A stretch of 64,000 bases of DNA from Clostridia bacterium (GCA_017621735.1 JAGASM010000021.1:1-64000); one strand, 5' to 3'; counted from the first letter of the stretch, positions 9,271 to 18,274 are shown. Notes: a model not told the origin generated them from the letters alone. Program-made: numbers and translations.

Positions 9271-11697
9271 ATGAGTACAAATTTGACAGAAGTAGAAGCA
9301 CAACAACTGATTCGTGGTAAACTTTCCCGCTATTTCGGCGTTTCACCCGCCGAGGCATCCCGCGATCAAGTGTATAAAGCGGTCGTCATGAGCGTTCGCG
9401 ACATTATGCTTGAGAAGCGCCAACAGTTCCACATCAAAACAAAGAAAGAAAAAGCAAAACGCGTTTACTATCTTTGCATGGAATTTTTGATGGGACGTTC
9501 TCTCAAAAACAGCGTTCATAACCTTGGAATTGTCGAAGCGATCAACGGTGCATTAAAGGGTTACAATACTTCCCTTGACGAACTTTATGAGGAAGAACCC
9601 GATGCGGGGCTCGGAAACGGGGGACTCGGCCGTCTTGCGGCTTGTTTCCTCGACGGGCTCGCCACACAGGACTATCCCGCAATGGGATTTTCCATTTGTT
9701 ACGAATACGGCTTATTCAAACAAAAAATCGTTGACGGTTGGCAAATGGAACTTCCTGACGTATGGCTCCCCGGCGGAGAAGTTTGGTTGACCCAACGCAG
9801 CGATAAGACGTTTATCGTACGTTTTGACGGTGAACTTGAAGAGCGTTGGACGGACCACGGAATGGAAACCATTTACCACAACGCAAAAGAGGTGCAGGCA
9901 ATCGCATACGATATGATGGTATCGGGTGCCGATTCTCAAGCGATCAGTGTACTTCGCCTTTGGAAGTCGCGTGCCGTGCAAAACTTCGACATGAAACTCT
10001 TCTCGCAAGGACAATATGCCGCGGTAATGCAAGAGGATAACGAAGCGGGGCTTATTTCCAAAGTTTTATATCCCTCCGACAATCATTCGGAAGGAAAATC
10101 TCTCCGCTTGAAACAGCAGTATTTCCTTGTTTCGGCGTCGTTGCAATGCATCGTTTCCGACCACAAGCGCCGTTACGGCTCTCTTGATTTGTTGCCTGAA
10201 ATGGCTGCGATTCACATCAACGACACGCATCCTGCGCTTTCCATTCCCGAATTGATGCGTATTCTCATCGACGACAACTATTACAGTTGGGAAAAAGCGT
10301 GGAATCTTACCACGGCGACGTGTGCATATACCAACCACACCGTCCTTGCGGAAGCGCTTGAAACGTGGTCGGAAGATCTTGTTGCCCGCCGTTTGCCCCG
10401 TATTTATGGCATTTTAAAAGAAATCAATCGTCGTTTCTGTGAAGATTTGTGGGCGAAATATCCTGGGGACTGGAATAAAATTTCCCGCATGGCAATTATG
10501 TCGCACAATATGGTTCGTATGGCAAATCTTTGCGTCATGGGAAGTCATAGCGTAAACGGCGTTTCCGCACTTCATAGCGACATTATTAAAGACAGTATCT
10601 TTAAGGATTTTTACGACTACTCGCCCGAAAAATTCACCAACGTTACAAACGGTATTGCGCATAGAAGATGGTTGAATCAATCCAACCCCGAACTTTGCGC
10701 GCTTTTGAACGACTGTATCGGCGACGGATACACGAAAGACGCCGAAAAACTTTCCGAATTTGCAAAATTTAAGGACGATCAAAGCGTTTTAAGCTGTTTG
10801 GACGAAATTAAAAAGACCAAAAAGTTGCAGTTTGCCGATTTTGCGAAAAAGCATCAAGGTTTGATTATCGATCCGAACACCGTTTTCGACGTGCAAGCAA
10901 AGAGAATGCACGAATACAAACGTCAACTTTTGAACGTCTTGCATATCATTGCCGATTACAATGCTTTGCGCGAAAATCCCAACCTTGACGTACTTCCCAA
11001 GACGTACATTTTTGGGGCAAAAGCGGCAAGCGGATATTATATGGCAAAGCAAATTATGAAACTGATTTGTTACCTTGCCGAAGATATTCGCAAAAACAAA
11101 AAGATTGCGGAAAAACTCAACGTCGTTTACATGGAAAACTACAACGTTTCCATGTCGGAAAAATTGATGCCCGCATCGGAAATTTCCGAACAAATTTCAC
11201 TTGCAGGAAAGGAAGCAAGCGGAACGGGAAACATGAAATTCATGATCAACGGCGCGCTTACCATCGGTACGCTTGACGGTGCAAACGTCGAAATGGCGGA
11301 AAAAGCGGGCATGGACAACATCTTTATCTTCGGTTTGAAGGCGGACGAAGTTGCCGAAATTTGGGGAAAGGGGTACAATTCGAGTTCCTACTATAACCAA
11401 GATCCTGCAATGAGAAAGGTCATCGAATCGTTGATTATCGGGTTTAACGGGACCTCTTTTGCCGATATCGCAAACTATTTGCTCCGCAATGCGCCCGTTG
11501 CCGACCCGTATATGTGTCTTGCCGACTTCGAGTCTTACGTTTCCACGCAAAACGAGATGTCCGCGCTTTACCGCAACAATAAGGCGGAATGGAACAAAAA
11601 GTCGCTGATGAATATCGCGTCCGCGGGATTCTTCTCCGCCGACAGAAGCATTCGCGATTACGCAAACAACATTTGGAATTTGAAACCCGTAAAATAA
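9271..11697 (+). CDS. glgP: Glycogen/alpha-glucan phosphorylase
   Basis: GlgP releases glucose-1-phosphate from glycogen with pyridoxal phosphate. The 808 residues are normal for the family. The N-terminal glucan/phosphate region GLGNGGLGRLAACF lies near residue 112. The PLP site is in EASGTGNMKFMINGALTIG near residue 650, where the Lys forms the Schiff base. It follows glgA by 29 bp and precedes a GH13 hydrolase by one base, so synthesis and degradation genes sit in one transcription unit or two overlapping ones. Confidence 0.95.
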   Translation: MSTNLTEVEAQQLIRGKLSRYFGVSPAEASRDQVYKAVVMSVRDIMLEKRQQFHIKTKKEKAKRVYYLCMEFLMGRSLKNSVHNLGIVEAINGALKGYNTSLDELYEEEPDAGLGNGGLGRLAACFLDGLATQDYPAMGFSICYEYGLFKQKIVDGWQMELPDVWLPGGEVWLTQRSDKTFIVRFDGELEERWTDHGMETIYHNAKEVQAIAYDMMVSGADSQAISVLRLWKSRAVQNFDMKLFSQGQYAAVMQEDNEAGLISKVLYPSDNHSEGKSLRLKQQYFLVSASLQCIVSDHKRRYGSLDLLPEMAAIHINDTHPALSIPELMRILIDDNYYSWEKAWNLTTATCAYTNHTVLAEALETWSEDLVARRLPRIYGILKEINRRFCEDLWAKYPGDWNKISRMAIMSHNMVRMANLCVMGSHSVNGVSALHSDIIKDSIFKDFYDYSPEKFTNVTNGIAHRRWLNQSNPELCALLNDCIGDGYTKDAEKLSEFAKFKDDQSVLSCLDEIKKTKKLQFADFAKKHQGLIIDPNTVFDVQAKRMHEYKRQLLNVLHIIADYNALRENPNLDVLPKTYIFGAKAASGYYMAKQIMKLICYLAEDIRKNKKIAEKLNVVYMENYNVSMSEKLMPASEISEQISLAGKEASGTGNMKFMINGALTIGTLDGANVEMAEKAGMDNIFIFGLKADEVAEIWGKGYNSSSYYNQDPAMRKVIESLIIGFNGTSFADIANYLLRNAPVADPYMCLADFESYVSTQNEMSALYRNNKAEWNKKSLMNIASAGFFSADRSIRDYANNIWNLKPVK

Positions 11698-11698
11698 G

Positions 11699-13513
11699 AT
11701 GTACTACTATAATCCGCTCGACCGCGCTTGCAAGAGCCAAATCGGTGCAATCGCTCGCGCGAGCGAAATTACCTTTCATATTTTTCAAGATGACAGCGGA
11801 GAGAACCTCTCCGCCGATTCTTGTTATATTGAACTCTCCGCCGACGATTTACCGCGCAAACAGTATGCAATGAAACGCACGGACGATGGATTTTGCATTA
11901 CGCTCCGCATTCACCGTGTTGGATTATATTTTTATTGTTTCAAAATCGGGAATCGGTATTTTTCCTGCGGAAATTTGAAGAGGGGACGGTTTACCGAAAA
12001 GCCGAATTTATGGCAACTTACCGTCTTTGACGCAAATTTTTCCACCCCAGAATGGTTAAAGGGTGGAGTTATGTACCAAATTTTCCCCGATCGGTTTCAT
12101 AAATTTGGCGATTTGCCCGTTCCTGAAGGTAAAATTTTGCATAAATCATGGGGCGAAATGCCCTGTTTTCGTCCAAACGAGCACGGAAAAGTGTTAAATT
12201 GCGACTTTTTTGGCGGTAACTTGCGTGGAATCGAAGAAAAACTCGACTATTTACAGTCGTTGCACGTGTCAACCGTCTACTTAAATCCGATTTTTGAAGC
12301 ATATTCCAACCACCGTTACGATACGGGCGATTATATGAAGATTGACAGTCTTCTCGGTACGGAAGATGACTTGCGCTCCCTCGTTTTACAAGCGAAAAAA
12401 CGCGGAATAAAACTGATTTTGGACGGTGTGTTTAACCATACGGGCGATAATAGCCGTTACTTTAACCGCTACGGAAAATACGATAGCGTCGGCGCGTATC
12501 AATCGAAAAACTCTCCATATTACGGTTGGTATCATTTTACCGATTATCCAAATCGTTACGAAAGTTGGTGGGGAATTGAAACGCTGCCGGCGGTGGAAGA
12601 ACGTTCTCAATCATATCAAGATTTCATTTTTGGCAAAGACGGGGTTTTGAAAAAATGGCTTGGGTTTGGAATCGGAGGATATCGGCTTGACGTCGCAGAT
12701 GAACTTCCCGACTTTTTCCTCGAAAAATTGCGCGACTCCGTTAAAGAAGAAAACGAAGACGCCGTCATTATCGGCGAGGTTTGGGAAGACGCAACAAACA
12801 AAATCGCTTACGGACAACGTAGACAATATTTACACGGCTACGAACTCGATAGTGTTATGAATTATCCGTTGAAAGACGCGATTATTCAGTTCGTTTTAAG
12901 TGGCAATACCACTAAATTCCGCGAAACGATCTTTACGTTAATAGACCATTACCCCAAACAAGTTCTTGATTGTCTAATGAACGTACTCGGAACACACGAT
13001 ACGGCACGTATTCTCAACGTTTTATGCGAAAAACGCTGTAATAATAAAGAAGAGATGTCCAAAACGCGTTTATCGGACGAAGAACGTGCGCTCGGGAAGG
13101 AAAGAATGAAGATCGCCGCACTCTTGCAATTTACGTTACCGGGCGTTCCGTGCATTTATTACGGAGATGAAATTGCAATGGAAGGCGATATCGATCCGTT
13201 TTGCCGAAAATGCTTTGACTGGAACGCACACGAAGAAGAATTTACCGATTATTACCGAATGCTCGGCGATATTCGCACAAAGCAATATCCGAGCGTTTTC
13301 AAAGACGGTGCATATCGAGAAATATTCGCCGACGACGGGTTTTTGTTGTACGAGCGAAAATCGCAGTCAAATCGAGTGCTCGTTTACGTTAACTTATCAA
13401 AAAAAGATTATTCGCTTACTTTGGAAGAGGGCTACCACGATCTTTTTGCAAAAAAACCGTGCGCAAGCACTTATCAAATTCAAGCAAAGTCCTACGGAAT
13501 TCTCGCAAAATAA
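11699..13513 (+). CDS. GH13 alpha-glucan hydrolase (neopullulanase/cyclomaltodextrinase-like)
   Basis: The 604-residue protein has an N-terminal beta domain followed by a GH13 barrel starting near GGVMYQIFPDRF (residue 120). Conserved regions are visible: ILDGVFNHTGD, the nucleophile Asp in GYRLDVADEL, the acid/base Glu in IIGEVWED, and GTHDTARIL in place of the usual NHD. No signal peptide is seen, so it should act in the cytoplasm on maltodextrins released from glycogen by GlgP. The start ATG is one base after the glgP stop, so translation is probably coupled. Exact specificity (neopullulanase, cyclomaltodextrinase or maltogenic amylase) cannot be decided. Confidence 0.85.
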   Translation: MYYYNPLDRACKSQIGAIARASEITFHIFQDDSGENLSADSCYIELSADDLPRKQYAMKRTDDGFCITLRIHRVGLYFYCFKIGNRYFSCGNLKRGRFTEKPNLWQLTVFDANFSTPEWLKGGVMYQIFPDRFHKFGDLPVPEGKILHKSWGEMPCFRPNEHGKVLNCDFFGGNLRGIEEKLDYLQSLHVSTVYLNPIFEAYSNHRYDTGDYMKIDSLLGTEDDLRSLVLQAKKRGIKLILDGVFNHTGDNSRYFNRYGKYDSVGAYQSKNSPYYGWYHFTDYPNRYESWWGIETLPAVEERSQSYQDFIFGKDGVLKKWLGFGIGGYRLDVADELPDFFLEKLRDSVKEENEDAVIIGEVWEDATNKIAYGQRRQYLHGYELDSVMNYPLKDAIIQFVLSGNTTKFRETIFTLIDHYPKQVLDCLMNVLGTHDTARILNVLCEKRCNNKEEMSKTRLSDEERALGKERMKIAALLQFTLPGVPCIYYGDEIAMEGDIDPFCRKCFDWNAHEEEFTDYYRMLGDIRTKQYPSVFKDGAYREIFADDGFLLYERKSQSNRVLVYVNLSKKDYSLTLEEGYHDLFAKKPCASTYQIQAKSYGILAK

Positions 13514-13534
13514 ATACTATGCGTGACATAATAC
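13513..13534 (+). repeat. Copy of a 22 bp interspersed motif at the end of the GH13 gene
   Basis: Begins at the last base of the GH13 stop codon: AATACTATG, then CGTGAC, then ATAATAC. It matches 61466-61487 at 18 of 22 bases and 32687-32708 at 17 of 22. All three copies lie at or just past the end of a gene. Function unknown. Confidence 0.45.
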
Positions 13535-13728
13535 GGGCATAAATCCCCCAAAATAATGTTATATAGCGAAGTTTATTTTATAAGATTTAGCGTATTTTGG
13601 CTCTAAATTTCTAACTTTAATTGATAAATGGATTGCTAAATTCTATCCATCGTTTTTTTCATTCTAATTTTTATTTACGGACAAAAACGAATGTAACGGC
13701 AAAATTACGCCCTATTTTTTGCCTATAC
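13535..13728. other. AT-rich intergenic spacer between the glycogen operon and the dif-like site
   Basis: No open frame with a ribosome site, no clear promoter and no strong hairpin. It is AT-rich host DNA leading into the attachment site. Confidence 0.5.
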
Positions 13729-13756
13729 TATTCGTAAAAGTGTAGTTTTGCGAAGA
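13729..13756 (+). other. dif-like recombination site at the left prophage junction (attL)
   Basis: An 11-6-11 layout: left arm TATTCGTAAAA (13729-13739), centre GTGTAG (13740-13745), right arm TTTTGCGAAGA (13746-13756). The reverse complement of the right arm, TCTTCGCAAAA, matches the left arm at 9 of 11 positions. This is the geometry of Xer sites. It does not look like canonical XerCD dif but resembles difSL of streptococci in arrangement, with a XerS-like gene nearby. Replacing the right arm by the one at 19369-19379 raises the match to 10 of 11, which I take as the pre-integration host site. Confidence 0.7.
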
Positions 13757-13764
13757 GTTATCTT
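13745..13764 (+). repeat. Left 20 bp direct repeat flanking the prophage
   Basis: GTTTTGCGAAGAGTTATCTT, matching 19368-19387 at 19 of 20 bases; the sixth base is G here and A there. By pairing logic this copy carries the phage-derived arm. Confidence 0.8.
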
Positions 13765-13826
13765 GTGCTTTATTATACGCTAAAAATTCCCCTTTGTCAA
13801 ATACTCAAACGGGATTTTTTTGGATT

Positions 13827-15041
13827 TTATTGAAAAAATTTAGGAATTTTCACGTTGTCGTAGATTTTCCAGCCTTTTAACGCCATTCTCGTGAATTTTA
13901 CACTGTCACTTGCCGTTCCAAGACAAGGAGCGGAACGGCAAGCTAACGCTCTCAACTCACTATACGGAACACCCTGCTCAAGAAAATACTCGAAAACGCT
14001 TTTTCTCCTCTTTCCTAACTTTGTACGTGGAGCGCGCCAAGGTTCACGGTTCGCTCGATGAATCATCATTTTAATGCCCTTTTGCTTATAATGATAGTAC
14101 TTATCATTCGGTAAAGCTAAAAGACGTTGCATATCGTCAGAACGAGTCAGATCAAGTTGCGAATTTATGTTCTTCCAATACTCGATATAAGCTTGATACG
14201 TCAGATCAGCGTCGCGAACTTCGCTATACCGTTCACGCTTAAATTTAGCATCAAAATACGCTTTTGCGCCTTTCTCTTTATTAACATAGCGGTAATCAAA
14301 CGCCTTTTCACCGTTCTCGTCAACGTAGTTATACGCTTCATCAATATACTTTTGCCACACGCCACGGGGAATCGTATAAAGTTTGCCATCATGCATAAAG
14401 CCTTTCGTTTCGCCTTTCATAAATCGGTCATAAAGCGGTTCAATGCCAATTTTTTGAGAGAAAAGCATAAACGTGTCGCTTCCTCTATCTTTGCTTATGT
14501 ACTTTGTGCAATAACGCGCCGTTGCGGCATTGATATGAATGCTATCGACGGAACACACACGACCATGCAGCCAAGTATCACAAAGCGTTTTACTTCTATA
14601 TATCGAATTACCGCGCTTACTTCTCTTATAAAATACGAGGTCGTCAAAACAAAAGCCGAATAGAATGACGTGAAAATGCGGACGTCCTGTACGCTTTCCA
14701 TACTCAAAAGCCGCCATATATTTGAAAGGACGTTTGGGAAACTTTGCGCGCAACCGCTTGATAAACTTTTGAAAGTCCTCTTTCTTGCCTTTGCTCGTCA
14801 TATCTTCAGGCAAACGCTCTCCGATGATTTTCCCTGTTTTAGTATCATGAATCCATTCATCATATGTCAACGTTATCATGCAATTTTGAGCGTGCTGTTT
14901 TGCTTCCGCGACCGCGCGAATAGCCCATTTGCTTGCTTTTTGTTTCAAGCATTCGGGACATGCTCCGCATTGGAACGCGGTCATTCCATAACGATAATAC
15001 GCTTTACTATATGCAGACGTTGGACGGGAAAATAAACACAT
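13827..15041 (-). CDS. Microvirus replication initiation protein VP4 (HUH endonuclease)
   Basis: This is the rolling-circle initiator that nicks the phage origin. The 404-residue protein starts MCLFSRPTSAYSKAYY, like gokushovirus VP4 proteins, then CGACPECLKQK and an ITLTYDE motif 1. The metal-binding HUH motif is GRPHFHVILFG near residue 136, and the catalytic tyrosine motif is ARYCTKYISKD with two Tyr spaced by three residues, as in phiX174-type initiators. I chose the ATG at 15041, behind AGAGGA, rather than one 90 bases upstream that has no family match. It lies downstream of a terminator after VP1, so it probably has its own promoter. Confidence 0.9.
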   Translation of the reverse strand: MCLFSRPTSAYSKAYYRYGMTAFQCGACPECLKQKASKWAIRAVAEAKQHAQNCMITLTYDEWIHDTKTGKIIGERLPEDMTSKGKKEDFQKFIKRLRAKFPKRPFKYMAAFEYGKRTGRPHFHVILFGFCFDDLVFYKRSKRGNSIYRSKTLCDTWLHGRVCSVDSIHINAATARYCTKYISKDRGSDTFMLFSQKIGIEPLYDRFMKGETKGFMHDGKLYTIPRGVWQKYIDEAYNYVDENGEKAFDYRYVNKEKGAKAYFDAKFKRERYSEVRDADLTYQAYIEYWKNINSQLDLTRSDDMQRLLALPNDKYYHYKQKGIKMMIHRANREPWRAPRTKLGKRRKSVFEYFLEQGVPYSELRALACRSAPCLGTASDSVKFTRMALKGWKIYDNVKIPKFFQ

Positions 15042-15219
15042 GAAAATGTCCTCTTTTTGAATGATAGGTTGTCCGCGAACGGGGTTCGCGAACGTGTTGG
15101 CATTGTTCGGCGTGGCAACCGAACACAACAAACTAAACGCTTTTATCTTACACGGCTCTGCCTACGCTATCGCATGAGCGCTTACGCGCTTCCTATTAAA
15201 CGATAATTGCTTTGAACGC

Positions 15220-15248
15220 TTGACAACGTTTCGCGCGTATGTTACAAT
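15220..15248 (+). promoter_or_regulatory. Plus-strand promoter inside the prophage
   Basis: TTGACA (15220-15225), a 17 bp spacer, then TACAAT (15243-15248). It points against all phage structural genes and toward a 49-residue membrane-protein gene starting at 15277. Confidence 0.75.
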
Positions 15249-15276
15249 ATAGAAAATCATGCAAGGAGTTTGTTAA

Positions 15277-15426
15277 ATGATATCGGCATTATTAGAAGTT
15301 GTAGCATTAATAGGCATTATCGCATTTACATGGTTTTTATTATGGAAAATATTTTTTGGAATTATTAATAAAACAACTAAAAACCATGATACGCATGCAA
15401 GTCGGAAAAAAAAGGACGATGAATAA
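15277..15426 (+). CDS. Small single-span membrane protein encoded antisense to the phage genes
   Basis: A 49-residue frame with AAGGAG 12 bases before its ATG and a near-consensus promoter further up. The N-terminus MISALLEVVALIGIIAF begins one transmembrane helix (to about residue 28); the C-terminus is charged and ends RKKKDDE. It ends at the stem of a terminator shared with VP1. Microvirus genes normally all read in one direction, so a promoter-driven gene on the other strand is odd. It would be expressed from the prophage but not from packaged plus-strand DNA until a second strand is made. I recognise no family. Lysogenic conversion or superinfection exclusion is only a guess. Confidence 0.6.
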   Translation: MISALLEVVALIGIIAFTWFLLWKIFFGIINKTTKNHDTHASRKKKDDE

Positions 15427-15438
15427 CATCGTCCTTTT
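15402..15438 (-). terminator. Bidirectional terminator between VP1 and the small plus-strand gene
   Basis: AAAAGGACGATG and CATCGTCCTTTT pair around AATAA. On the minus strand the stem is followed by a run of T (the A-run at 15405-15412), a strong terminator for the VP1 transcript. On the plus strand the following T-run is shorter. It includes the last codons of the 49-residue gene. Confidence 0.8.
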
Positions 15439-15441
15439 ACT

Positions 15442-17193
15442 TTACTCAAGTTCAGGAACGCTATAAACTGGCATAGGCAATTCCTTATCAATTTCAAAAA
15501 CAAACTCACCATAAAACTGATTCGTATTTTCAGACGTAACTTGAATCGTACGGTCGACTACGTCTTTCGTATTCGACTTTAACCAATTACCCGTCGCGGT
15601 TATAAGACCTACGTCAAAATCGTCCGCATACGTCCACTGCGCCAAAGACTGCGCGGACTGCTCTCCGTCGGGTTGCGGACGCATCATACCACTAACCATG
15701 TCAGGCTCATAACGATATTCCGCCCATGCTTCTTGATATCCAAATACAGACGTTTCAATGCTCGACGAAGCAGGAACAGTCGCAAACGGATTGATTTCAC
15801 GGGTGTAAACAGGTTGCTCGCCAAGATTCGCAAGTTGAGGTTGATAAAAATCCATCATCGAAAGACGGAAGTTATCGCGCGAAAGATACGAGCTATAAAT
15901 ATTCTTATGACGAACAACGCAAAATACATGAAGATAGCCATGTTCAAGCGCAGTAAATACGCCATTTTGAAACAACTGACCGCCATTTTTCGTAAACGAA
16001 AACGCAGCTAAATCGCCTTGATACGAATCTCCACTACTTGCGGAAGTTTGCGCAGTTTGATACGTTTCCAAATCACGACGCAAATGCCCAAGATACGTTG
16101 GAACATCGCGCATGGGATTTTGAACCTCAATACCAAAGAAACCCGCAATGTACTCGCGATAACGCGAACCGATACGACCAAGTTGTTCCTGCAACCGTTG
16201 AACCGCACTTGCGCGACGTAAATCTTCAACAGAAATACTTACTTGACCTTTCAAATTGTTCGGACCAAACGGAACTGAACCAGACGGGAAGTAACCTGAT
16301 GTATTAATAGTCAAAGTTCCACCATCAGTTCCAACGGCACCCGACGGAGCTACAACCAACGCACGTGCGGAAGAACCTGAAGTTGTATTATTAAAAGTCA
16401 AATTACCAAAATCGTCGGTCGTCAAACCATAATTAGCCAACTCAGTAATCGCGTTATAATTTTTAGCAGCATAAACGGGGACATCACTCGCAATAATTAC
16501 GGGCGCACCGCGTTGAGGTTGCGGAAGAACAGACGTAAAATAATCATGCGTTTTATTAACACGAAGAACTCGGTCAATACTCGTTGAACTTCCAGAAAAC
16601 CAATTTGCTTGTCCAGATTTATTATACGTCAACTTAGGTTGATAGTTTTGATCACGAAAATACTCGTTGTAACACTCGTAAAAACCGCGATATTTCAGAT
16701 CGTTCATTTGAACAAGCAACTCACCAGGAATATTGCCTTGCGTGGGAATACCATAATGGTCTGCTATCGTTCCAACACCGAATTGATAACCGCTTTGCGC
16801 AATACTCGCTTGCGTAGAAGCGTCAACCAACGTAGGCAAAGTAACGTCATTCAGAGGATTGCCGAAACCAGCATTGTCATCCTCGCCGAATACCTCTTTC
16901 CAACCGTCATAAACAATACGGTTGGGTACAAAAAATGCATAAAAATCAACGAAAAGATTTCCGATGACGGGAGTTTTCATCGTAACTTCACGAATAAGAA
17001 AGTTCAAATTCATGCGGATACTTTGAGACGGGAGCATTTCGCGGCAATAAATAGGCGTTAACTCACTTGCGTTAAAAGTAGTAATATGACGAGGCTTCGC
17101 CGTCATACGAGAACGTTCAGGAAGTTCCGTAACTGCCGCTTCAAAGCGCGTTTGATTACTCGACGTTTTAATATTAGTATATTGATTAGCCAT
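15442..17193 (-). CDS. Microvirus major capsid protein VP1
   Basis: The 583-residue coat protein builds the T=1 microvirus shell. The N-terminal region carries the family landmarks HITTFNASELTPIYCREMLP near residue 36 and VDFYAFFVPNRIVYDGW near residue 82, close to the FVPNR..W signature of gokushovirus capsids. The middle, from about residue 220 to 310, is Gly/Ser/Thr-rich and may include the surface insertion. The C-terminus ends MPVYSVPELE. The gene starts seven bases after the VP3 stop and is followed by a strong terminator. The frame is intact, which argues against an old, decayed prophage. Confidence 0.93.
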   Translation of the reverse strand: MANQYTNIKTSSNQTRFEAAVTELPERSRMTAKPRHITTFNASELTPIYCREMLPSQSIRMNLNFLIREVTMKTPVIGNLFVDFYAFFVPNRIVYDGWKEVFGEDDNAGFGNPLNDVTLPTLVDASTQASIAQSGYQFGVGTIADHYGIPTQGNIPGELLVQMNDLKYRGFYECYNEYFRDQNYQPKLTYNKSGQANWFSGSSTSIDRVLRVNKTHDYFTSVLPQPQRGAPVIIASDVPVYAAKNYNAITELANYGLTTDDFGNLTFNNTTSGSSARALVVAPSGAVGTDGGTLTINTSGYFPSGSVPFGPNNLKGQVSISVEDLRRASAVQRLQEQLGRIGSRYREYIAGFFGIEVQNPMRDVPTYLGHLRRDLETYQTAQTSASSGDSYQGDLAAFSFTKNGGQLFQNGVFTALEHGYLHVFCVVRHKNIYSSYLSRDNFRLSMMDFYQPQLANLGEQPVYTREINPFATVPASSSIETSVFGYQEAWAEYRYEPDMVSGMMRPQPDGEQSAQSLAQWTYADDFDVGLITATGNWLKSNTKDVVDRTIQVTSENTNQFYGEFVFEIDKELPMPVYSVPELE

Positions 17194-17200
17194 TATTCAC

Positions 17201-17647
17201 TTATCCTTGTGCTTGTGCTTGTGCTTGTGCTTGTTTCGCTTCTTCAACTGCTTTCAAACGTTCGTACTCAGCTTTAATTGCCTCAGCTTTAGCAAGTGTT
17301 TCGTTTACTTGCTCATTCAACGCATTCAGCGCGGTATCATCCATATTCATAATTGCTTGAATATCGCGAATATCACCGAGATTTTGCCGTTTTGTCAAAG
17401 CACATTGAGCAATAGCAGCGTTAATATCACTATGATAATCCGCGCTTTCCGCGAACGAGGCAACATATTCGGGCGTAATCTTGTACTCATGTTCTACTTC
17501 GTCATAAAACACGCCACCATCACGCTTTACACGTTCAACAAGCTTATAAGTTTCCTTTTCATAAACAGTATGAACAGGATTTGACGGACACACGCGCATA
17601 AATTGCGCGCGGTCACCTAAAATTGTACACTTTTTGCACTCACTCAT
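17201..17647 (-). CDS. Microvirus internal scaffolding protein VP3
   Basis: 148 residues between the J-like gene and VP1, the usual VP3 place and size. The region near residues 37-60 (VERVKRDGGVFYDEVEHEYK) resembles the stretch in gokushovirus VP3 that recalls substrates and protein-protein contacts; the C-terminal part (residues 105-148) is a predicted coiled coil ending in QAQAQAQA, encoded by a short repeat at 17207-17233. By family knowledge it guides procapsid assembly and is absent from mature virions. Its ATG overlaps the J-like stop (ATGA). Confidence 0.8.
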   Translation of the reverse strand: MSECKKCTILGDRAQFMRVCPSNPVHTVYEKETYKLVERVKRDGGVFYDEVEHEYKITPEYVASFAESADYHSDINAAIAQCALTKRQNLGDIRDIQAIMNMDDTALNALNEQVNETLAKAEAIKAEYERLKAVEEAKQAQAQAQAQG

Positions 17648-17748
17648 AACCGAGTACCTCCGCGCGATACGCGCACTTTATTCAGACTATTCGGACGAGT
17701 GCCACTTTGAGCCATGCCACTCTTACGAGTTACTTGAATTCTCTTCAT
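17644..17748 (-). CDS. J-like small basic DNA-packaging protein (34 residues)
   Basis: A 34-residue frame, MKRIQVTRKSGMAQSGTR, then PNSLNKVRVSRGGTRL. It is Lys/Arg-rich with no acidic residue. It ends RGGTRL, as gokushovirus small DNA-binding proteins typically end RGG-x-RL. It overlaps the end of the 73-residue gene by 26 bases and the VP3 start by four (ATGA). I infer it coats packaged single-stranded DNA, like phiX174 J. Confidence 0.72.
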   Translation of the reverse strand: MKRIQVTRKSGMAQSGTRPNSLNKVRVSRGGTRL

Positions 17749-17944
17749 TTTTAATTCCCTCCGTTTTTAATAAAAGCGATACGTCAATACTGCTTACATA
17801 CTCACGCATTACTTTTTCTACTCTTTCGTCGTTCTTGAGATTTTCGACGAAAGTTTTGTGTCCTTCTTCCGTTTCCGTGATAAAAGACACATGCAACTGA
17901 GTTTCATTTTTCATTTTAATCAAATATCGATATTGAATTAACAT
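17723..17944 (-). CDS. Hypothetical 73-residue phage protein
   Basis: Starts MLIQYRYLIKMKNETQLHVS behind a clear AGGAG ribosome site (17951-17956 region). It is mixed alpha/beta, acidic toward the end (KNEENSSNS), with no transmembrane segment. It lies between the decayed methyltransferase and the J-like gene. I recognise no family; by size and position it may be a small accessory DNA-binding or VP5-like protein. Confidence 0.6.
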   Translation of the reverse strand: MLIQYRYLIKMKNETQLHVSFITETEEGHKTFVENLKNDERVEKVMREYVSSIDVSLLLKTEGIKNEENSSNS

Positions 17945-17953
17945 AATTTTCTC

Positions 17954-18272
17954 CTAAAAATTCCATTGAGTTGCCATTGCCCAAGCAATCCCGGGGAATG
18001 ACTTTGAACGTGCTTTTGAACCGAAATGTGTACCTACCCAAGAAGGACAAATATTTCGCGTTTGGCCGACGGGAGCATAACATTGTACAAGGCGGGTGCG
18101 CAACTACCAAGTCCCATTTGTCATAGAGGACTTCACGAACATCACCTTGAATATGCCACTCAGGATATCCGCCGCTGCAACGTTGAATATCGCAAGAATA
18201 GACTTCATGACCTTTCTGACGAAAAGCTTTACACGACGTTTGGCTCTCTTCACATGCAATAAGTACTTTCAT
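17954..18272 (-). pseudogene. Decayed phage DNA methyltransferase gene (internal deletion and frameshift)
   Basis: The N-terminal frame from ATG 18272 reads MKVLIACEESQTSCKAFRQK, then GHEVYSCDIQRCSGGYPEWH and VVAHPPCTM. This matches the start of small phage cytosine methyltransferase-like proteins, including the PPCT catalytic region. From about 18080 the family sequence continues only in the +1 frame, as WVGTHFGSKARSKSFPGIAW, then AMATQWNF and a stop at 17954. That is the typical C-terminus of the family, and the stop meets the ribosome site of the next gene exactly. The middle (roughly 80 or more residues) is missing. In the N-terminal frame translation runs on unrelated codons to 17916. 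I infer an acquired gene now non-functional. Confidence 0.65.
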
Positions 18273-18274
18273 AA

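Noticed and set aside
16609-17061. A 150-codon plus-strand frame within VP1
   Set aside because: It is antisense to VP1, without ribosome site or promoter, unlike the frame at 15277-15426.
17207-17233. GTGCTT microsatellite as a regulatory element
   Set aside because: It is the coding repeat for QAQA at the VP3 C-terminus.
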